From the NCBI RefSeq assembly GCF_032854445.1, contig NC_088295.1, positions 32,272,510 to 32,336,509 of the forward strand: 64,000 nucleotides of DNA, read 5' to 3'. The first letter of the stretch is position 1. The number at the start of each line of letters is the position of its first letter. Positions 1-14,100 of the stretch are shown one piece after another. The DNA is from Liolophura sinensis (Eukaryota; Mollusca; Polyplacophora; Chitonida; Chitonidae). The notes below the pieces were generated by a model. The model was given only the letters and a program-made list of their open reading frames with translations, was not told the origin of the DNA and ran no database searches. The translations under genes were made by a program, and so were the position numbers.

Positions 1-1969
1 TAAATATAACATAATGCGGGGAAGTGTAAAAGTTTGTGATTCTTTCATCATCATGAACACAAAAAACGGTAAACAGTACAGGCTAAAAAGATAACATAAG
101 CTTGACCTGTATTTCAACTCCTTTGCTGGCACCGTAAACATTTGGACCTTGCCAGTAAACACTGGTAAAAGTCAACTTACGAGCAAGTTACTAATTTTCC
201 CCACGTTTCTGTAGTAACCCGGTTATGTCGAAATGCGAGTAGACAATCTCAGAATAGAACGGATTCCCGTGAACTATATTCGCATCCTGTACTCCTCGCT
301 TTGTTTACATCCACAGAGAAGGTGTGTCATTCTAATGAAGAAAAGCGCTTAGCTGATTGGTGACACGTCATGAATTGGGTTAATTTGGCGAAAATCCACG
401 CTGTTACCAGTTTACACCAGTTTTCGCAGGCAGCCATGTAAAGGTAGTGAGCAGGGAACGCTAGGTGACAGTAAGGGCTAAATTTACTCGAAATACTAAA
501 ATGAGTAATAGTAGAATTGTGTACCAGCTAAATCATATATGTGTATATATGTAGTTGTTTTATGTGTGTATTTATTGCACATCTCTAAGTTGGTGTACAA
601 TATTAATGATAAAAACAACACATATGGGCCGAAGCCGAGATTTTCCAACAGCCTGGGGGGTCATACAAATAGGCATATGTAGAGCAGTAGGTCAAAACAT
701 GAAAGACCCATAACACTGGAATACATACGGTATAAAATTCGCACTGCGGTCAACAACATTAAAGAAGCATTACGTTCAAAAAAGGAACGTGCTATCGCCT
801 GGAGGTACAGATAGGCTCTGCCAAGGCAAAATATGCCCTAATTTACCTGCCAAGAAGAGAAATGCTTATATACTTAAGATAGAAGGAAGGTATAATCAAC
901 AAATAAACGTTTTTGCATAGTTCATATAGGCCATTTACGTGTCTAATGAAAAGTGGGCGAATACTGCATGTGCAGCTGAGGGACACTGGTAGGATGAATA
1001 AATTGGACAGTGTCTGGATTGAATAATTAATTAGTATTTCATTCAGTTATCCAGTCTATGATTAAGTCAACCAATAATATCTCTCAGTCTGAGCTTAGAT
1101 TGTTTGACTCCAGGTGAAGATATAATGCTTGCAGCTGCTTAATAAATGATGCAACTCACTGCGCATCTGTGGAATTCCACATTACAAGTTATAGCGCTTG
1201 GTGAATATTGTTTATAAACAATGACAGTAATATTGGCTGGAAATTGTTAGTGTATGTACATGTATAACAAGGTCGTGGTCTGGCATGTATATATAACCTA
1301 AGGCTGTGTAAATAACGTGAGTCTGGTAGATGATAAACTTTCCCTCTGTTAACTGGCAATGAACAGAACAGCTTCAAACTGGTATGAACCAGTGGGGTAC
1401 TTTGCTTAGCGAGCTGGAGCTACCCATTCCATTTTGCGGGGGGCACACTCAGTTCCTGGTCGGCAGATTCTGATAAAACTGAATTTTTCCTGGAAATGCA
1501 GTTATTTTTTTACCCTATAATGTGACTTGAAATTAGTCCGGGAAAATTACTATATGTAAAACCGCAAACTAGGACACTCTCTGAACTCATCCTTGGCGCA
1601 GACGAAAAGGCTTGTCTTCCCTTTAATGCCAGACAAGTCAGAGACTTGTAAACCTAGGCACGATCCCGAATACACATAACCTACAACGGTGCGGTGTACG
1701 TGTACTTTAGGAGGAAGAAGTCGGTTAATGTTAGTGTTTTGTAAGTCAAGGGACTATGCGACTAACAGAGTGAAAAACGCTGGTCTCCCCAGTCACTGCA
1801 TTGTTACCGAGGCCTTACCTTAGTTACGATGTGTTAAGCCGATACAGGTTATCTACATGTGCTTCAGTGTATTAGATCTACCTTCTGGTCGTTCAGAGCA
1901 AAGCAATAATTGTGCTATTCTGTGAACGTGTGAAGATATTGATGTGGTGTTCTATAAGGAGAGCAGAAA
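1..1969. other. Upstream flank of the MYORG-like gene, no gene recognised
   Basis: I see no recognisable coding exon here. An inverted CCAAT box (ATTGG, 356-360) is followed at once by a CRE-like ACGTCA, and about 100 bp further on a GACA|GTAAGG donor-like site lies near 470. This could be a distal promoter with a non-coding first exon for the gene that starts at 1970. No TATA box sits at a sensible distance, so this reading is weak. The rest is AT-rich unique sequence. Confidence 0.3.
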
Positions 1970-4180
1970 ATGAGTGCGTTCTTATGCAAGTTTGACGAAG
2001 GAAAACACAAGATACTGTTTTGCTCTTCCCCCGGTAACAATACCGAAGAGCCATTTCTGCGTGGCATAATTCGTGGATTTCCAAAAAGACAACGTATCAC
2101 CCCAAACAAATCAGAATGTGTTATTCAGACCGGAGAGGACAGTGTGGAATTTGGGCAAATGGCGACCCTGCATGTTTCCAGGACGAGCGTGGGGAGGGAC
2201 AAAGGAATAGACTGTTTCCACATCTCACTAAAAGCTCACAGTCGCGATTATACGCCTGAGATAGAATTGGATCTGGAACCAGATAAAGTTCACTGGTACG
2301 GTGGATCGGAGTTGTATATTCAGCAATGGCCGATGAACAACTCGCATATACCAGACGGACCGTATCTGTCTAACGATTACCTGTGTATGCCAAAGGATCA
2401 CAAAGCCTCTGGACCCGTCTTAGAAAGGTACTGGATCAATTCCCGAGGAGTTGGAGTCTGCGTGGACAATGAAGTGCCACTACACGTAAGCTGGGACAGT
2501 ACTTACGGGCAATTCAGACTGAAAGCAGTTTTCGACGATACGCAATATGCTAGTGTTAAACTTCCAGAGGACGGCTTACCGACACTGTCGCTTACAATCT
2601 ACAAGGCGTCCAATGTGAAAGAAGTGCATCAAACCATGTCCAGCATCTGCTTCAGTAAACCACTGGGGAAACCGGACGAACGGATGATCAGGAGTCCCAT
2701 CTGGTCCACATGGGCAACTTACAAAGTCAACATCGATCAGAAGAAAATCGTGGACTTCGCTCAAGATATTCTGACGCATGGCTTCCCCAATAGTCAGTTA
2801 GAAATCGATGACATGTTTTCCAGTTCTTACGGAGACATTGACTTCAGTGAGGCGAAGTTCAGTGACCCCAGGGCAATGATAAACAATCTGAAGAACCTCG
2901 GGTTCCGTGTTACTCTCTGGGTGATGCCATTTTCCAACCTTGATTCCAGTGCATTTAAGGAAGGTACAAAGAAGGGATACTTCGTCAAGGAAACGCGTGG
3001 CGAAGCCCCAGCCTTGGTAAAATGGTGGCAAGGTATAGGAGCTGTTCTAGACCTCACCAATCCTGAAGCGGTCGAGTGGTATTCCCAGAGGCTGAGGAAA
3101 ATTCAGCAAGACTACGGTGTAGATTCTTTCAAGTTCGATGCTGGCGAAATAGGTTACTTGCCCATGAACTTCAAAACATTCCGCCCACTGAAAACGCCTG
3201 GAGAGTACACAACTCTCTACAACAAGTTAATCTGCAGCTTCGGAGGAATGGTGGAAATGCGATCTGCCTTTATGTCACAGGAATTCGCCAACTTCGTCCG
3301 TGTGACAGACAAAGATTCCTGCTGGGGCTATGAAAACGGGCTACAGTCATTGATCCCAACCGTACTTACCATTGGACTTCTTGGCTACCCTTACGTTCTT
3401 CCGGACATGATAGGTGGTAACGCTTACGGAGAACATGGCGAATTCCACTTAACTGTTCTGCCCCAGAGAGAGTTGTACATCCGCTGGCTGGAGCTCACGG
3501 CGTACCTACCCTCAATGCAGTTTTCTGTGTTACCATGGCAATATGACGAAGAGGTTGTGCAACTGGCCAGAAAGTTCGTGGACATCCATGAAAATATTGT
3601 TGCTCCTCGGATTATAGAGGCAATCAAGCATGCACATTCTGACGGTAAGAGTTGTACTGTAAATATCAAGACGCCGTGCTTGAGCGGCTGTTTGGCAGAT
3701 AACTTCATTTTGTCTTACCTTATTTTGCCCCGGTATTGACACTTTCTCAGTGGAATGTTGGTTCATTTATTTAATTATTATGTTCGTTCAGTCGATTTGT
3801 TTTTGATCGTTCAATCGGGTTCGGTGTATGCCTTTTACTATAACCCCGTATAAAAGTTTCTATTCAGTGAAACATTTCATCACCAAATCTTAATTCTCCT
3901 TTCTTCTTATTTGTGTACACCAGGCACGCCCTTGATTCGCCCAATCTGGTGGCTGGCTCCGGAAGATGAGGACGCCCTTCAGGTGGACTCGGAGTTCATG
4001 GTGGGAGACTCGTTACTCGTGGCTCCAATACTAGAGGATGCTCAGCGACAGAGAAGTATATACTTACCGGAGGGAAAATGGCGGGATGAACTTCGTGGTT
4101 GTGAGCTAGACGGCAAAACCTGGCTAGAAGACTACAGAATCGAACTAGATCAAGTGGCTACCTTTGTGAAGTTATTTTGA
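1970..4180 (+). CDS. MYORG-like: Myogenesis-regulating glycosidase-like protein (GH31 family)
   Basis: Two coding exons, 1970-3644 and 3924-4180, with one 279-bp GT-AG intron, give 643 residues. The family holds retaining alpha-glycosidases; vertebrate MYORG is an ER-lumen alpha-galactosidase. Seen here: WYGG near residue 110, a GH31 barrel with the nucleophile motif FKFDAGE (D390), and VTDKDSCWGY with the acid/base Asp (D447 or D449). Then come YPYVLPDMIGGN, RELYIRWLELTAYLPSMQFS, and, across the splice, GTPLIRPIWW. These are close to remembered human MYORG motifs. The start is the first ATG after an in-frame TAA 15 bp upstream. Human MYORG has an N-terminal membrane anchor and is about 70 residues longer; none is visible here, so either an upstream coding exon is missed or the enzyme is not anchored. 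The substrate is not shown by sequence. Confidence 0.92.
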
Positions 4181-5090
4181 AATCTTCTTGACAGCCTTCC
4201 ATGTAGTCCTCATAACTGCCAAGGAAGCATCACTGGTCTTACCTTTAACTTATCGGAATCAGGGTTTTCCTAGTTTCTCTACGTCATGTTTGTGTGTACA
4301 TCGCAATATTCCAGCAGGTGATCATTTTACCACAGGTAACTTAAAAAGATATGAAGTTGTTGGTAACGTCATTGTGTGTGTGAGTGCATTTGTAAAAAAA
4401 CAATAGGTTATACCAAAAACGGGTTTACCTGAAAAGTTAAGGAGACTGTGATATTTGACGATTGATCATATGCTCCCTGTGACTATCAACTGAATCATAC
4501 TTATTTGCATTATGTACACGTTACAGTCCAACGAGTCCCTTACTACTAGCCTTGTCCTGGTATACAAACACACACGTGGTTAGCAGATGCTCATAACATA
4601 AACCACATGTTCATGCATCAAGATTCTGATGGTTCAGTGTAATTTCATGAGTTTATCTCATATAAGTGATATGATATTCTGTAATAATTGTGTTTGAATA
4701 ATTTTGGTGAAATAGAGTATAGTGTCATGGCGGTTTTGGGATAAATCCTGATTCATTTGACCAGCGAAGTCCGTCGTTCCTTAAGCATCGATACATTGCG
4801 ACAGTTTATCACGAGAATTAGTGTATTACTGTTACTGAGTTGGCTGGTAATGCTTCTTCTCTGAAGATAGATCTTGATCTTTTGCTTTTTAAGTACATAT
4901 TCAGTGCTATTTATCAAAAAATTATACTTTAAATACTAGTTGGCAATATAATAATGTTTCCATTATATTTTTACATTTACATATGTTTACCCCAAAGTGG
5001 CTCTGCTGTTATAAACATGCAAATAACCGGTGATTTTTACGTATTCATTAGACCAGTTTTTACACTGTTACACTTGTTTTGTTGAATAAA
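4181..5090 (+). other. Probable 3' UTR of the MYORG-like gene
   Basis: Unique AT-rich sequence follows the stop codon. The first well-placed AATAAA on this strand is at 5085-5090. No other feature was seen. Confidence 0.4.
5085..5090 (+). terminator. Candidate poly(A) signal AATAAA for the MYORG-like gene
   Basis: Canonical hexamer about 0.9 kb after the stop codon, followed within 70 bp by T/G-rich sequence (TGTTTGGTATTCTTCTTTG). Confidence 0.4.
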
Positions 5091-6730
5091 AGAAATACTG
5101 CAGATGTATGAACGTTTGTTTGGTATTCTTCTTTGAAAACAGGTGTCGTGTTTTGCACGTTACACTTAGCGGCCGTTCGTTGCGACAGTTGAAGGCATGG
5201 AATGAAGCTAATTCTCAGCCTCTGTCAGACACCAGAACATTAAAAGGCCACAGATACCTTCTGGTGTGCTTGACAAACCCAGCAAAGATTATTCAACGAG
5301 TCACAACGATATCATTTATATGATTGTTTACTTATTGTGTTGGAATTTCAGCAGTAGTAAAAAATAGCTCATTTTGTTGCTCATAAAGTGCATTTAACAT
5401 GGTGACATATCGAGTCACTGTATGCCTCAGCATAATTCTAAGGCTAGCCTTAATAGCCTAAGTCTTGAATTGTGCTAAGTAGGCCAACATTGACACTGAA
5501 GTTGGCGAATTTTGCCGCTGCTTCATAGAACGGACCTCTTAAAGCGACGGCAATTTTCTCAGCAGGATCTGAGGAGGTGACCTCGCCATAAGAAAGCGAT
5601 TTTACTTTTTATAGGTAACCTGCTGACACAGCCGAATCAGCGGTAACTACAGCTTAGCACCTGACCTCACTGGTCACTTGAAACCACGAAATGGACGACC
5701 AATGTTGCCATGGCTCAAATCAATCAAGCTTCAAGGTTTGTGGTGTGACCATCACTCAAGGTTTATAATCCTTATTGACGGTGTCCTTTGACGCAAAAAC
5801 AATAATAACCAACATTGTTAGCTCAAGTTTTTTGAACGATAGGCCTATAACCTTAACTTTGTTAGATTTACCATTACACCATGGTCATGGATTAATTTAT
5901 CAGTTCACAGTTTGAGCGCACGTCCCATTTTGTACTATAACATTCAGGTTTACAGGTGGAAAATGCCAGGAAATGTATGTCTTTGAAAATATTCCTAACA
6001 AAGGAAGTGGCACCTGGCGTGTCAGATAGTGACTCTCATGATACACAGGTCCAATGTAAGGGAGATCATTCTCACAGCTAAATAGTGAAATTTCAGCATA
6101 ATCTGTTTACATAATGCAATATATGTTTGTACGATCATTTTCAGCTTTTTCTTTTTTTCCCCTATCAATTATACAATATTTGTATAGGAAACAATTTTTG
6201 TATAAGGACCACTGTCTTATTTGTGCAAACACCTGAAGTCTTGCCGTCCACATACATGCCATTTATTACTTAACATGTCATGTCCATGTAGTCAGTGTAA
6301 AAATATTCTTAGACAGGTCTTTTCGATCAGAACAGATATTTATCACGCAGCATTAGATATGTTAGCAAAGGTTAAAATGTGGTATAGCCTTCAATATGGC
6401 AGAAAAGTTACAGCCTCCGAAACAATCTTGGAAACAATGTTAAACTTCAAGCAAACTGATGAAGTAAGCGTTCTCCAGTGATTCTACCCACCCATCCACA
6501 CCAACCCCACCAGCCAAAAAATACACCAGCACTACATTCATGACATTTCCCATCTTCAAAGATCATTTGAGCTTAAATGAATATCTTTGGTCTCAATGTG
6601 ATCACTAATTTCTAAACCAGAGTCAACACAGTCTTGATACTGTCAGACAAAGAAAACACAGTTAATTGGCAGTTTGATTTCCTAGAGGGCAGCAAATATC
6701 ACTTAATAAAACACAATTCAATTATCTCAT
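5091..6730. other. Intergenic sequence, no gene seen
   Basis: Two short open frames (5108-5323 and 6221-6481, plus strand) have no recognisable domain, splice support or compositional bias. I treat them as chance. Nothing else stands out. Confidence 0.5.
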
Positions 6731-8386
6731 CTTTATTGGGTAACTTAAGTTTTGTCATAAATGTTTACAATTAGCAGAAAGTGGTAATTATCCCCATTTC
6801 CTCACAGATTTGTCATTTACATACATATTAAGGAAATTCAGATATTGTAATTCCTTCTACACAAACTGGACAAAGTATTGAACATTTTACAAGCACTACA
6901 CTTAACAAATGCATACCAGTAATGTAAAGGCATCAGTGAACAAATGACTGTCAACTGGAGAACACATAGTGGGATGGTGGGGATGATTAATTCTGTGATT
7001 GATAGTTAATACAAAGCTATACATGTGTAATATCAACATGGCAGAAAGCAGCTGCAAGCCTCACAGTGGTCTGAGTTACCTCCCTTTCTCCTGGAGACCT
7101 ATCCAATTGACAGCGTGACACTACTATTGCCTTTGATCATGAATCATGACCAGCTGAACTAAAAAAATCAGGAGGTAATCATCAAGACACTGGCAGCGAA
7201 CAGGAACTATTTTTCTTGGGTAAAGCAACTGTATACTGGCTAGTAAAGCAAAGCTTATATGACGAACACTTAGGAACCAAGCCCTACCAATCAGATACAC
7301 CTCCAGAACAACCTGTAGAAAACTAAGCACAGACTTAAATTTAATCCAACACACTGTACGTCCATTGCATCCATACGTGAAATGGCTTATTAAAGTAGTC
7401 AGTGTTTACAGATATGTACATATACAATTATACATGGAATATTACATACCCACAATTAAGAAGTAACAGAAATATAATATCTTAGCAAGGAATTTCTACA
7501 CTGTTAAAACTAACATTCTTGCTCAGTGAAAGTATATGAGAAGTGTGGAGGAAGTTCAGGGCACACGGATGATAGCCATACAGGGCACACGGATGATAGC
7601 CATACAGGGCACACGGATGACAGCCATTTTACAAAGGTCGTCAGGTCAGTAGTCTTGAAAATCCAGCAAACTGGTTTCCAGAAAGCTTGTAAAATGAATA
7701 TGAAAAGCAAAGCACCAGTAATCATATACAACATAGCAAAGCAAAATTATATACAGCACTAGATAGCAAAAAAACCAAAGCAAAAAAAAAATTACTGTTC
7801 AAATCAACATCAACATATTGTAACAAAGACGCATAACTTAAATGGTATGTACAAATGGCATAACTTGACTTATGACATATGTGTATAGTTTTGACAGATC
7901 ACTGTTCACTCTGATGCATTTACATATTAAGCCAATGCACAATTCTTCTGCTTGCCACAGCAAAATATAAAATACAACTGATCAGTCTAATTATGCCAAA
8001 ATTAAACGCTCTGAATGATGTACATATTTATATATATATATATTCTTGAAATTAAGCGGTTATACAGATAACTAAGCTGTTTTAACCTGATCAACATGAA
8101 TGGTAATATCAAGTTACAGTCAGGATGTTTCCCTAATACTGTGGTGCTGGAGTAGCCCAGACTCTAGGTACACATCACTAAATTTCCGGTCACTCTAAGG
8201 TACTCTTTATGTAAACTCTGGCCAAACTTGTGTACAAATGACCCACTGTTCAGCCGATACTATCTAAGACTCGCACACCCTGGAGGTTCCTAATGTACTG
8301 TATGTCGGAACTACCTCTGTTAACACTAGCCTAAATCTTGGTCCCTTTATTCAATCTAAAATGACTGGTAGACACTATGTATAGCA
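6731..8386 (-). other. Probable 3' UTR and downstream flank of V-ATPase E
   Basis: This lies directly after the V-ATPase E stop codon on the minus strand. The most distal plausible poly(A) signal is AATAAA read on the minus strand at 6732-6737. It includes a 24-bp triplicated repeat at 7557-7628. Nearer alternative poly(A) sites cannot be excluded. Confidence 0.35.
7557..7628. repeat. 24-bp tandem repeat, three copies
   Basis: Three head-to-tail copies of a 24-bp unit containing GGCACACGGATGATAGCCAT, at 7557-7580, 7581-7604 and 7605-7628. The first two are identical and the third has a T-to-C change. The near identity indicates recent duplication. It lies in the likely 3' UTR of V-ATPase E. 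Confidence 0.9.
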
Positions 8387-11112
8387 CTAGTCCTTGAACC
8401 TTCGGTTTGGGTTGGCACCAAACAAGATTTCACGTAATTCCGGCAACATCTGAAATTAATGAAGAAAAAAATCTGATTGGTTCTCATCAAAACAAAAAGG
8501 AACATGAATAAAATGGTATGGTTTTAGAAATACATGTGTCTACCACAAGGTGGGAGCAATAACATAAATGCTTGTCGGAGTTATCTCCCTTGAAACTGCA
8601 CACATGCTGAACGCCTGTGAGCCAGTTCAACTTGAGAGAAATAACCATCAGGCTTCACATCTGAAACAATTTTCCTATTTTACAACCGAATAATTTCGTC
8701 AAGTAATACTTTCATTGGAAAAAAGAAATCCTTATATATTAAGATATATCAACAGTAAGTTTTAAGTCTTGTCATGGGCTGGGCTAGAAACCATGCAAGA
8801 AATTAGTACTCAACACATTTAGTGGTCAATAACAGTCCATCTGTTGGAAGAAATATATTAACCAGGATAGTTTTATTTGTTTATTTATTAGCTATGAAAA
8901 GTAGCTATTTAATTCGCTCTCTATACCTATCAATTAGTCAGTCAAGTCAGGCAAGTTTTTGACATCCTATCTTTTAACATGGGCTAACAGAAGGTTGCTG
9001 AGTGTAAGGTATTACAATACCCTACCTGGCCCTAACTTTTTGCAGGATGTGGCATCTATTGTGAAACCGACATTGTTTAATTGGGATTTTACCTTGCATT
9101 CAAGAATACTGCACTTGTTCAACACTGATCAGGCTTAAGGGTGGAAAATTGTTATCAGAGCCATCAGAGCAATATCCCCCAGGCTTTGCTTGATTGCCTC
9201 CCAACATCGTATGGGTGAAATATTCTTGACAACAGCGTAAAACACCAAACAAATAAGCTAATAACATCACAGTCCATGCAGTGGACTCCACCAAGGGTCC
9301 TGGGTCTGGGTCCTGACCAACCTCCTCAGATGAAGCCACAGCCAAATCATCCAGGGAGAACCAAGAATACGCGACTTCATTGGTCAAGTTCTGTCATCAG
9401 CCTTCTGATTAGCACCTTATACCACTGAGTCAGTTAACGCTCTCCAGCAGGGTTCTATACTTCCCACTGTTACAAATATTTTTGCCTTACCTGTTGGCTA
9501 ATAAGGTCTAGTCTACTGTCCAAGGTATTCTCTACTTTGATTTTTCCATACTGAGCCAGTAATTCCACACCTCCAGATCTGGAAAAACAAAAGCGTGATG
9601 TGCAACTTAATATATTATGTAATACATTATGCAGTGTGTCATCCTTGGGCCACACCAAATGAAATTTTTGTTTTAAGGGCAGAATGAATCTCCTTTCAAT
9701 GTCTGAGGAGGGGAATAAAGTATTTAAAAAAAAAAAAAAAAAAATGATCTAATTTGTTGGAAAAGTGCACTATCCCAGCAATTTTTCCTGCTGAAGACAT
9801 ATATTTAGATGATCGGAAACCTTGAAAAACAGGAAAATCATGATATAAACATTAAGATCAGAAAAAGTTAGGTGGACTTTCTGTCTTATTTTTATTCCAT
9901 CTTTGGATTTTTTTTAGCGTTGTAAAACACAAAATAAAACTAGTGTGGCTTTATTTCCAACAGGCTAAATGTGAGAGCCACATACACAAATTACTCATAG
10001 CAGTGAACCCATTATAAACAGGCTAACACAGCTTAAGTCTCAACATACAGTTTCCCCATTTGAAAAATTCTCTGTGTAATAAATATATTTTTATTTCAAC
10101 AAGTTATGGTGAAATGTGTTTTAACTTACATATCAGGGCTAAGGTAGTTTTCAGTGTCGACACTGATCTTTACATCTTTACCAGAGGAAGCCTTGTATAC
10201 TGGTATACAGTTATTAACTGCATTCTGTGGAAAGAGAGCACATACATGTACCAATCATAAGACAGAAGATGTTGGAGCAGCTACAGGAATGTATCAAAAC
10301 AAAACTTGTAAGTTAGTAGTCTCCATCAATTGAGGAGGACAGCATCTGACATGTGGGGCGGCAACTTTCACTAAGGTATTTATGTACATTTTCCTTCTTT
10401 AATGAATGAATAATTGGAATTTAACAAAACAGTCTTTTGTTCGTGTCATGGGGACATTCCACTAATGCCAATCTTTATATGGAGTTACAATTCAGGCAGC
10501 ATATAAATGTACTTGCAGAGAAAACTTTCATTATGTGAAAATATGCCCAATATTCTTGCAATGCACAAATGATTTTGAAATTAAATCCTGAAAAAGCTAG
10601 ACCCTCATGACTGATTGAGAAAAATATGCCACAAAGTACTAGTAGATGACGATTTTCCCCTCGTTCACAAATAAGCACACCGATCGCTTAAGTGGATATG
10701 AACAATTCATGACTTTATAAACGAACTATCATGAAACTAACACCATATAGAAGACATTCTGTTTTTGCGACACACTCCAAATCCACTAATGGGAGACAAC
10801 TCAAGCAAGCGCTAACCACAACAATTTTGTTGTTTCAAGCCATCCTACACTCTTAGTTCAAGTAGGTCAAGTCCCCTGGACTTACTCTAACTAAATCAAG
10901 ATCTTGCTCTCGACAGCGGATTGTCACATTGGGTTCCAACAACTGTGTCAGGCCCTGGAGATAGAGAAAATAAAATCAGGTCATGACAAATACATGCACA
11001 TCCACACTTTGGCTTCCATGCAATCCTCCATGTACATCACATTGCTGAATTGACTGGCTGTAGCAATGAAGTCATGAATAAGAGTGTTTCACATGATAAT
11101 ATATGATGTATA

Positions 11113-11160
<48 letters not shown>

Positions 11161-14100
11161 AAGATATATTGTGATGAAAACTTATGGATAATCTCTTATT
11201 CACATCAGGTTGACTGGTGTTACCAGAAAGTAATCTGGCTGCTCAAGTTGCATTGGAAGTGCAATTGTGATTACTGTACTGACTGAGTATTTCACAAGAA
11301 ATAAATGGTCTGTATAAGAGCAGATCATTACAACAACGACAACACGAAAATGGCGCAAAAATATTCATCAATAACTGTCGTATGCAGCTTAGAACTGTTA
11401 AGTTTTAAAACAATAACACAATACTGAATGAATATTCAGAGGGACATTCGTAGTGACTGACTGAGTCTGAGAAAAACAATCACCACAATCAAACATTAGA
11501 TCTAGAGATTTACTTGGACATTGAAATGTAAGTCTTCCTACATGTCTTGTTTATGTCTAACATTTTATTGTTAATGAAAATGAAACATACGAAGAGGTCA
11601 TGAGGTCACTTTCGATAAAGGTATGTGTTGTTAACGATTGATTACAACAACAACCGTCAAATTTCGGTGACCATGGTGCCTGACAAATGGTCCAGTTAAG
11701 AGCAAAGGGAAAGGCAAGACAAGGCACAGAGCATTTACGACAGATGAAGATTTAAAGATACTGAAGTATACAGATGTAAGACAACTATACGCTCCCAAGA
11801 TACAGCCTACACATCGACGAGCATCGTATAGAGTCAGCATAGAGATTTGCCAGGGATTGCCGATCTTTCCATGAGGAGCCGCTCTTGATTCACAGCGGGC
11901 GAAGCTTGTGTATTTGATCTGGTGCACGATTCACTCAATCCTGCAGGAGATTTGCTATCTTCAGTATATTACGCAGGAAGGATTTAGTTTTATACTGAAG
12001 GGACAGTGACTACATGAGTTAAAGAGTTACTTCTCTTATATTAAAATATACCTAAGGATTACGGTTAGGTAGAAATTCCAGCACCTATACCTGTCGTAAT
12101 ATTTTTTAAACCGCTAAAGACTGTTCGCCGTCTATCGCCATGTCAACAAGCCGTGTCAACAGGCTGCCCAGAGTTACTCCCCCTGAACCGCTCTCTCGCA
12201 AATGGTATTGCAGATTCTGAACGAATATTTGATGATTTGACTGTATATATGTGAATAAATGGATTTCACTGTTTAGTGTTCGAACTGGAAAAACAAATCT
12301 TCGCATCTTCTATTAGGCTGTTCTTGCCTATTCACTGAAATAAGTTGTAATTCTTGAGTTTTCCTCCAGGAGTTATCCCGGAACAATACAGACTGAGAGT
12401 GTACTTGGTGCATTAAATAGAGTAACAACATTAAATTAATCATTGGAGTATTGAGAGTACATAATTATTTCTGTAGTGGTGTCTCCACAAACTTGATATA
12501 AATATCGGTCTCGTGCGCTACCAAAATATGAAACTTTTTACCTCGGAGTTGATAGAGATTAACTGGTGATAAACAGAGAGCAGAGCAAAGCCTGTATTAT
12601 TAATCTCTAAAGGTCATTAGACTGGGTTTTAAAAAAAAAATCCGCTACAATATATATAAAATGTATGACGGCAGTCAGCTTTACTGGTGGAGGAAAAAGT
12701 CTGGAGCCTGGAGAGCCTGGATTAAACAAGTGTCCATCGCCACTCAGCCAGGTATCTGACAAACCATTCACTTAAAGCCGCGGCTATCACATTGCTGGAA
12801 GAATCCTGTTCTGTCTTTTTGTTATTTATACTGACCACTCATGACCAGTATACATGATTCTATATGTATACAAACACTATAATGTCACTATGGAGAGAAA
12901 TCTCTGTATGGCACTGTGATTCTTCAACCTTTTCACATGCTTGCAAGGTGTTTATTTAAGCATATACAAAAGGCATTATTCTCTGTTGACTGATAAAATT
13001 ATACTTTTGTGAAGCCCTGACACTGGCCAATCCAACCTATGTAGTTTTGTCTCCAAAATCGAATTAAAAATGTGCATAAATTGAACTGAAAGTTGCTCTT
13101 TCAAATGTGAGAAGGTTGAGAAATTAGGGTATATAATCTTGTCCTTCACTGTTCTCCTCTACTGTTCATCCTGTCAACTTGAGATCTGCAGGTTGCATTG
13201 CTCTAGATACAAGGAATTGCAGTGTCAATTTCTCAAAAATTTGTGTCGCATATCCAAATTACACAATCATCGCCACGATACAGCTGAAATATTGCCAATG
13301 TGGCGTTAAGCCATAATCATTCATTCATTACACAATCATGATGTGACAAACACTCTTCCAACTTCCATTCTTCTTTTATTTGACACTGAATAAGTCAACA
13401 GTCAACACAGAATAATGCCTTCAGAATATGCTTGAAAAAAACACCCCTCAAACATGCGGAAAGGTTGAAAAATTACAGTATATTTGGACATAAAAATATC
13501 CAAAAGACCCCAAGGCAACGTTGATACATATTTCATACACACAAAGATGTCATGTACTCCACCCACCTGACCAATCAAGCCCTCCAAGACTTTACCATAT
13601 TTGGCCTGATCTTTTGTTACATGTCCAAGTCGCTGTCTGGCAACCTCTAACATACCCTGCATGAGAAAGAGAAAATCTTATCCAAAAATGATCAGAGAAA
13701 ACAAATTATTTTGGAATAGACCTCCTGCTTATCATCAGGGGTGTTGTAGTCGTCATAACGCTACATGAAGCGCATTTACCATGGTGATCTATCCCTTCAC
13801 TGTGTGTTGCCATGGATATTTACAAACAGCACATATTGTGATTGTTTCGCAATACAGGGAGACATATACCTGTTTACATCAAACACATACAGATCAGCTT
13901 TCTTCCTTGCAAAACCTGTTCTCACCTGCATATGTTCCAATTTAATATGCAGCTGTTTGTTTTCAATATTTGCACAAAAACGTTGCAGGAATGTTTTGCA
14001 AAGCTGGCAGTATTCCACCCACCCTCTTTTTAGTGTGCTGATATTCATTTACATTACCACGTGAGAACAGTTTTAAACAAATCTATAGAAATGGGTCTGA

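Noticed and set aside
5108-5323. 71-codon open frame after the MYORG-like gene
   Set aside because: Preceded by an acceptor-like AAAACAG but has no recognisable motif, partner exon or conservation clue.
9100-9387. 95-codon minus-strand open frame in a V-ATPase E intron
   Set aside because: Overlaps a SINE fragment and has no recognisable protein motif.
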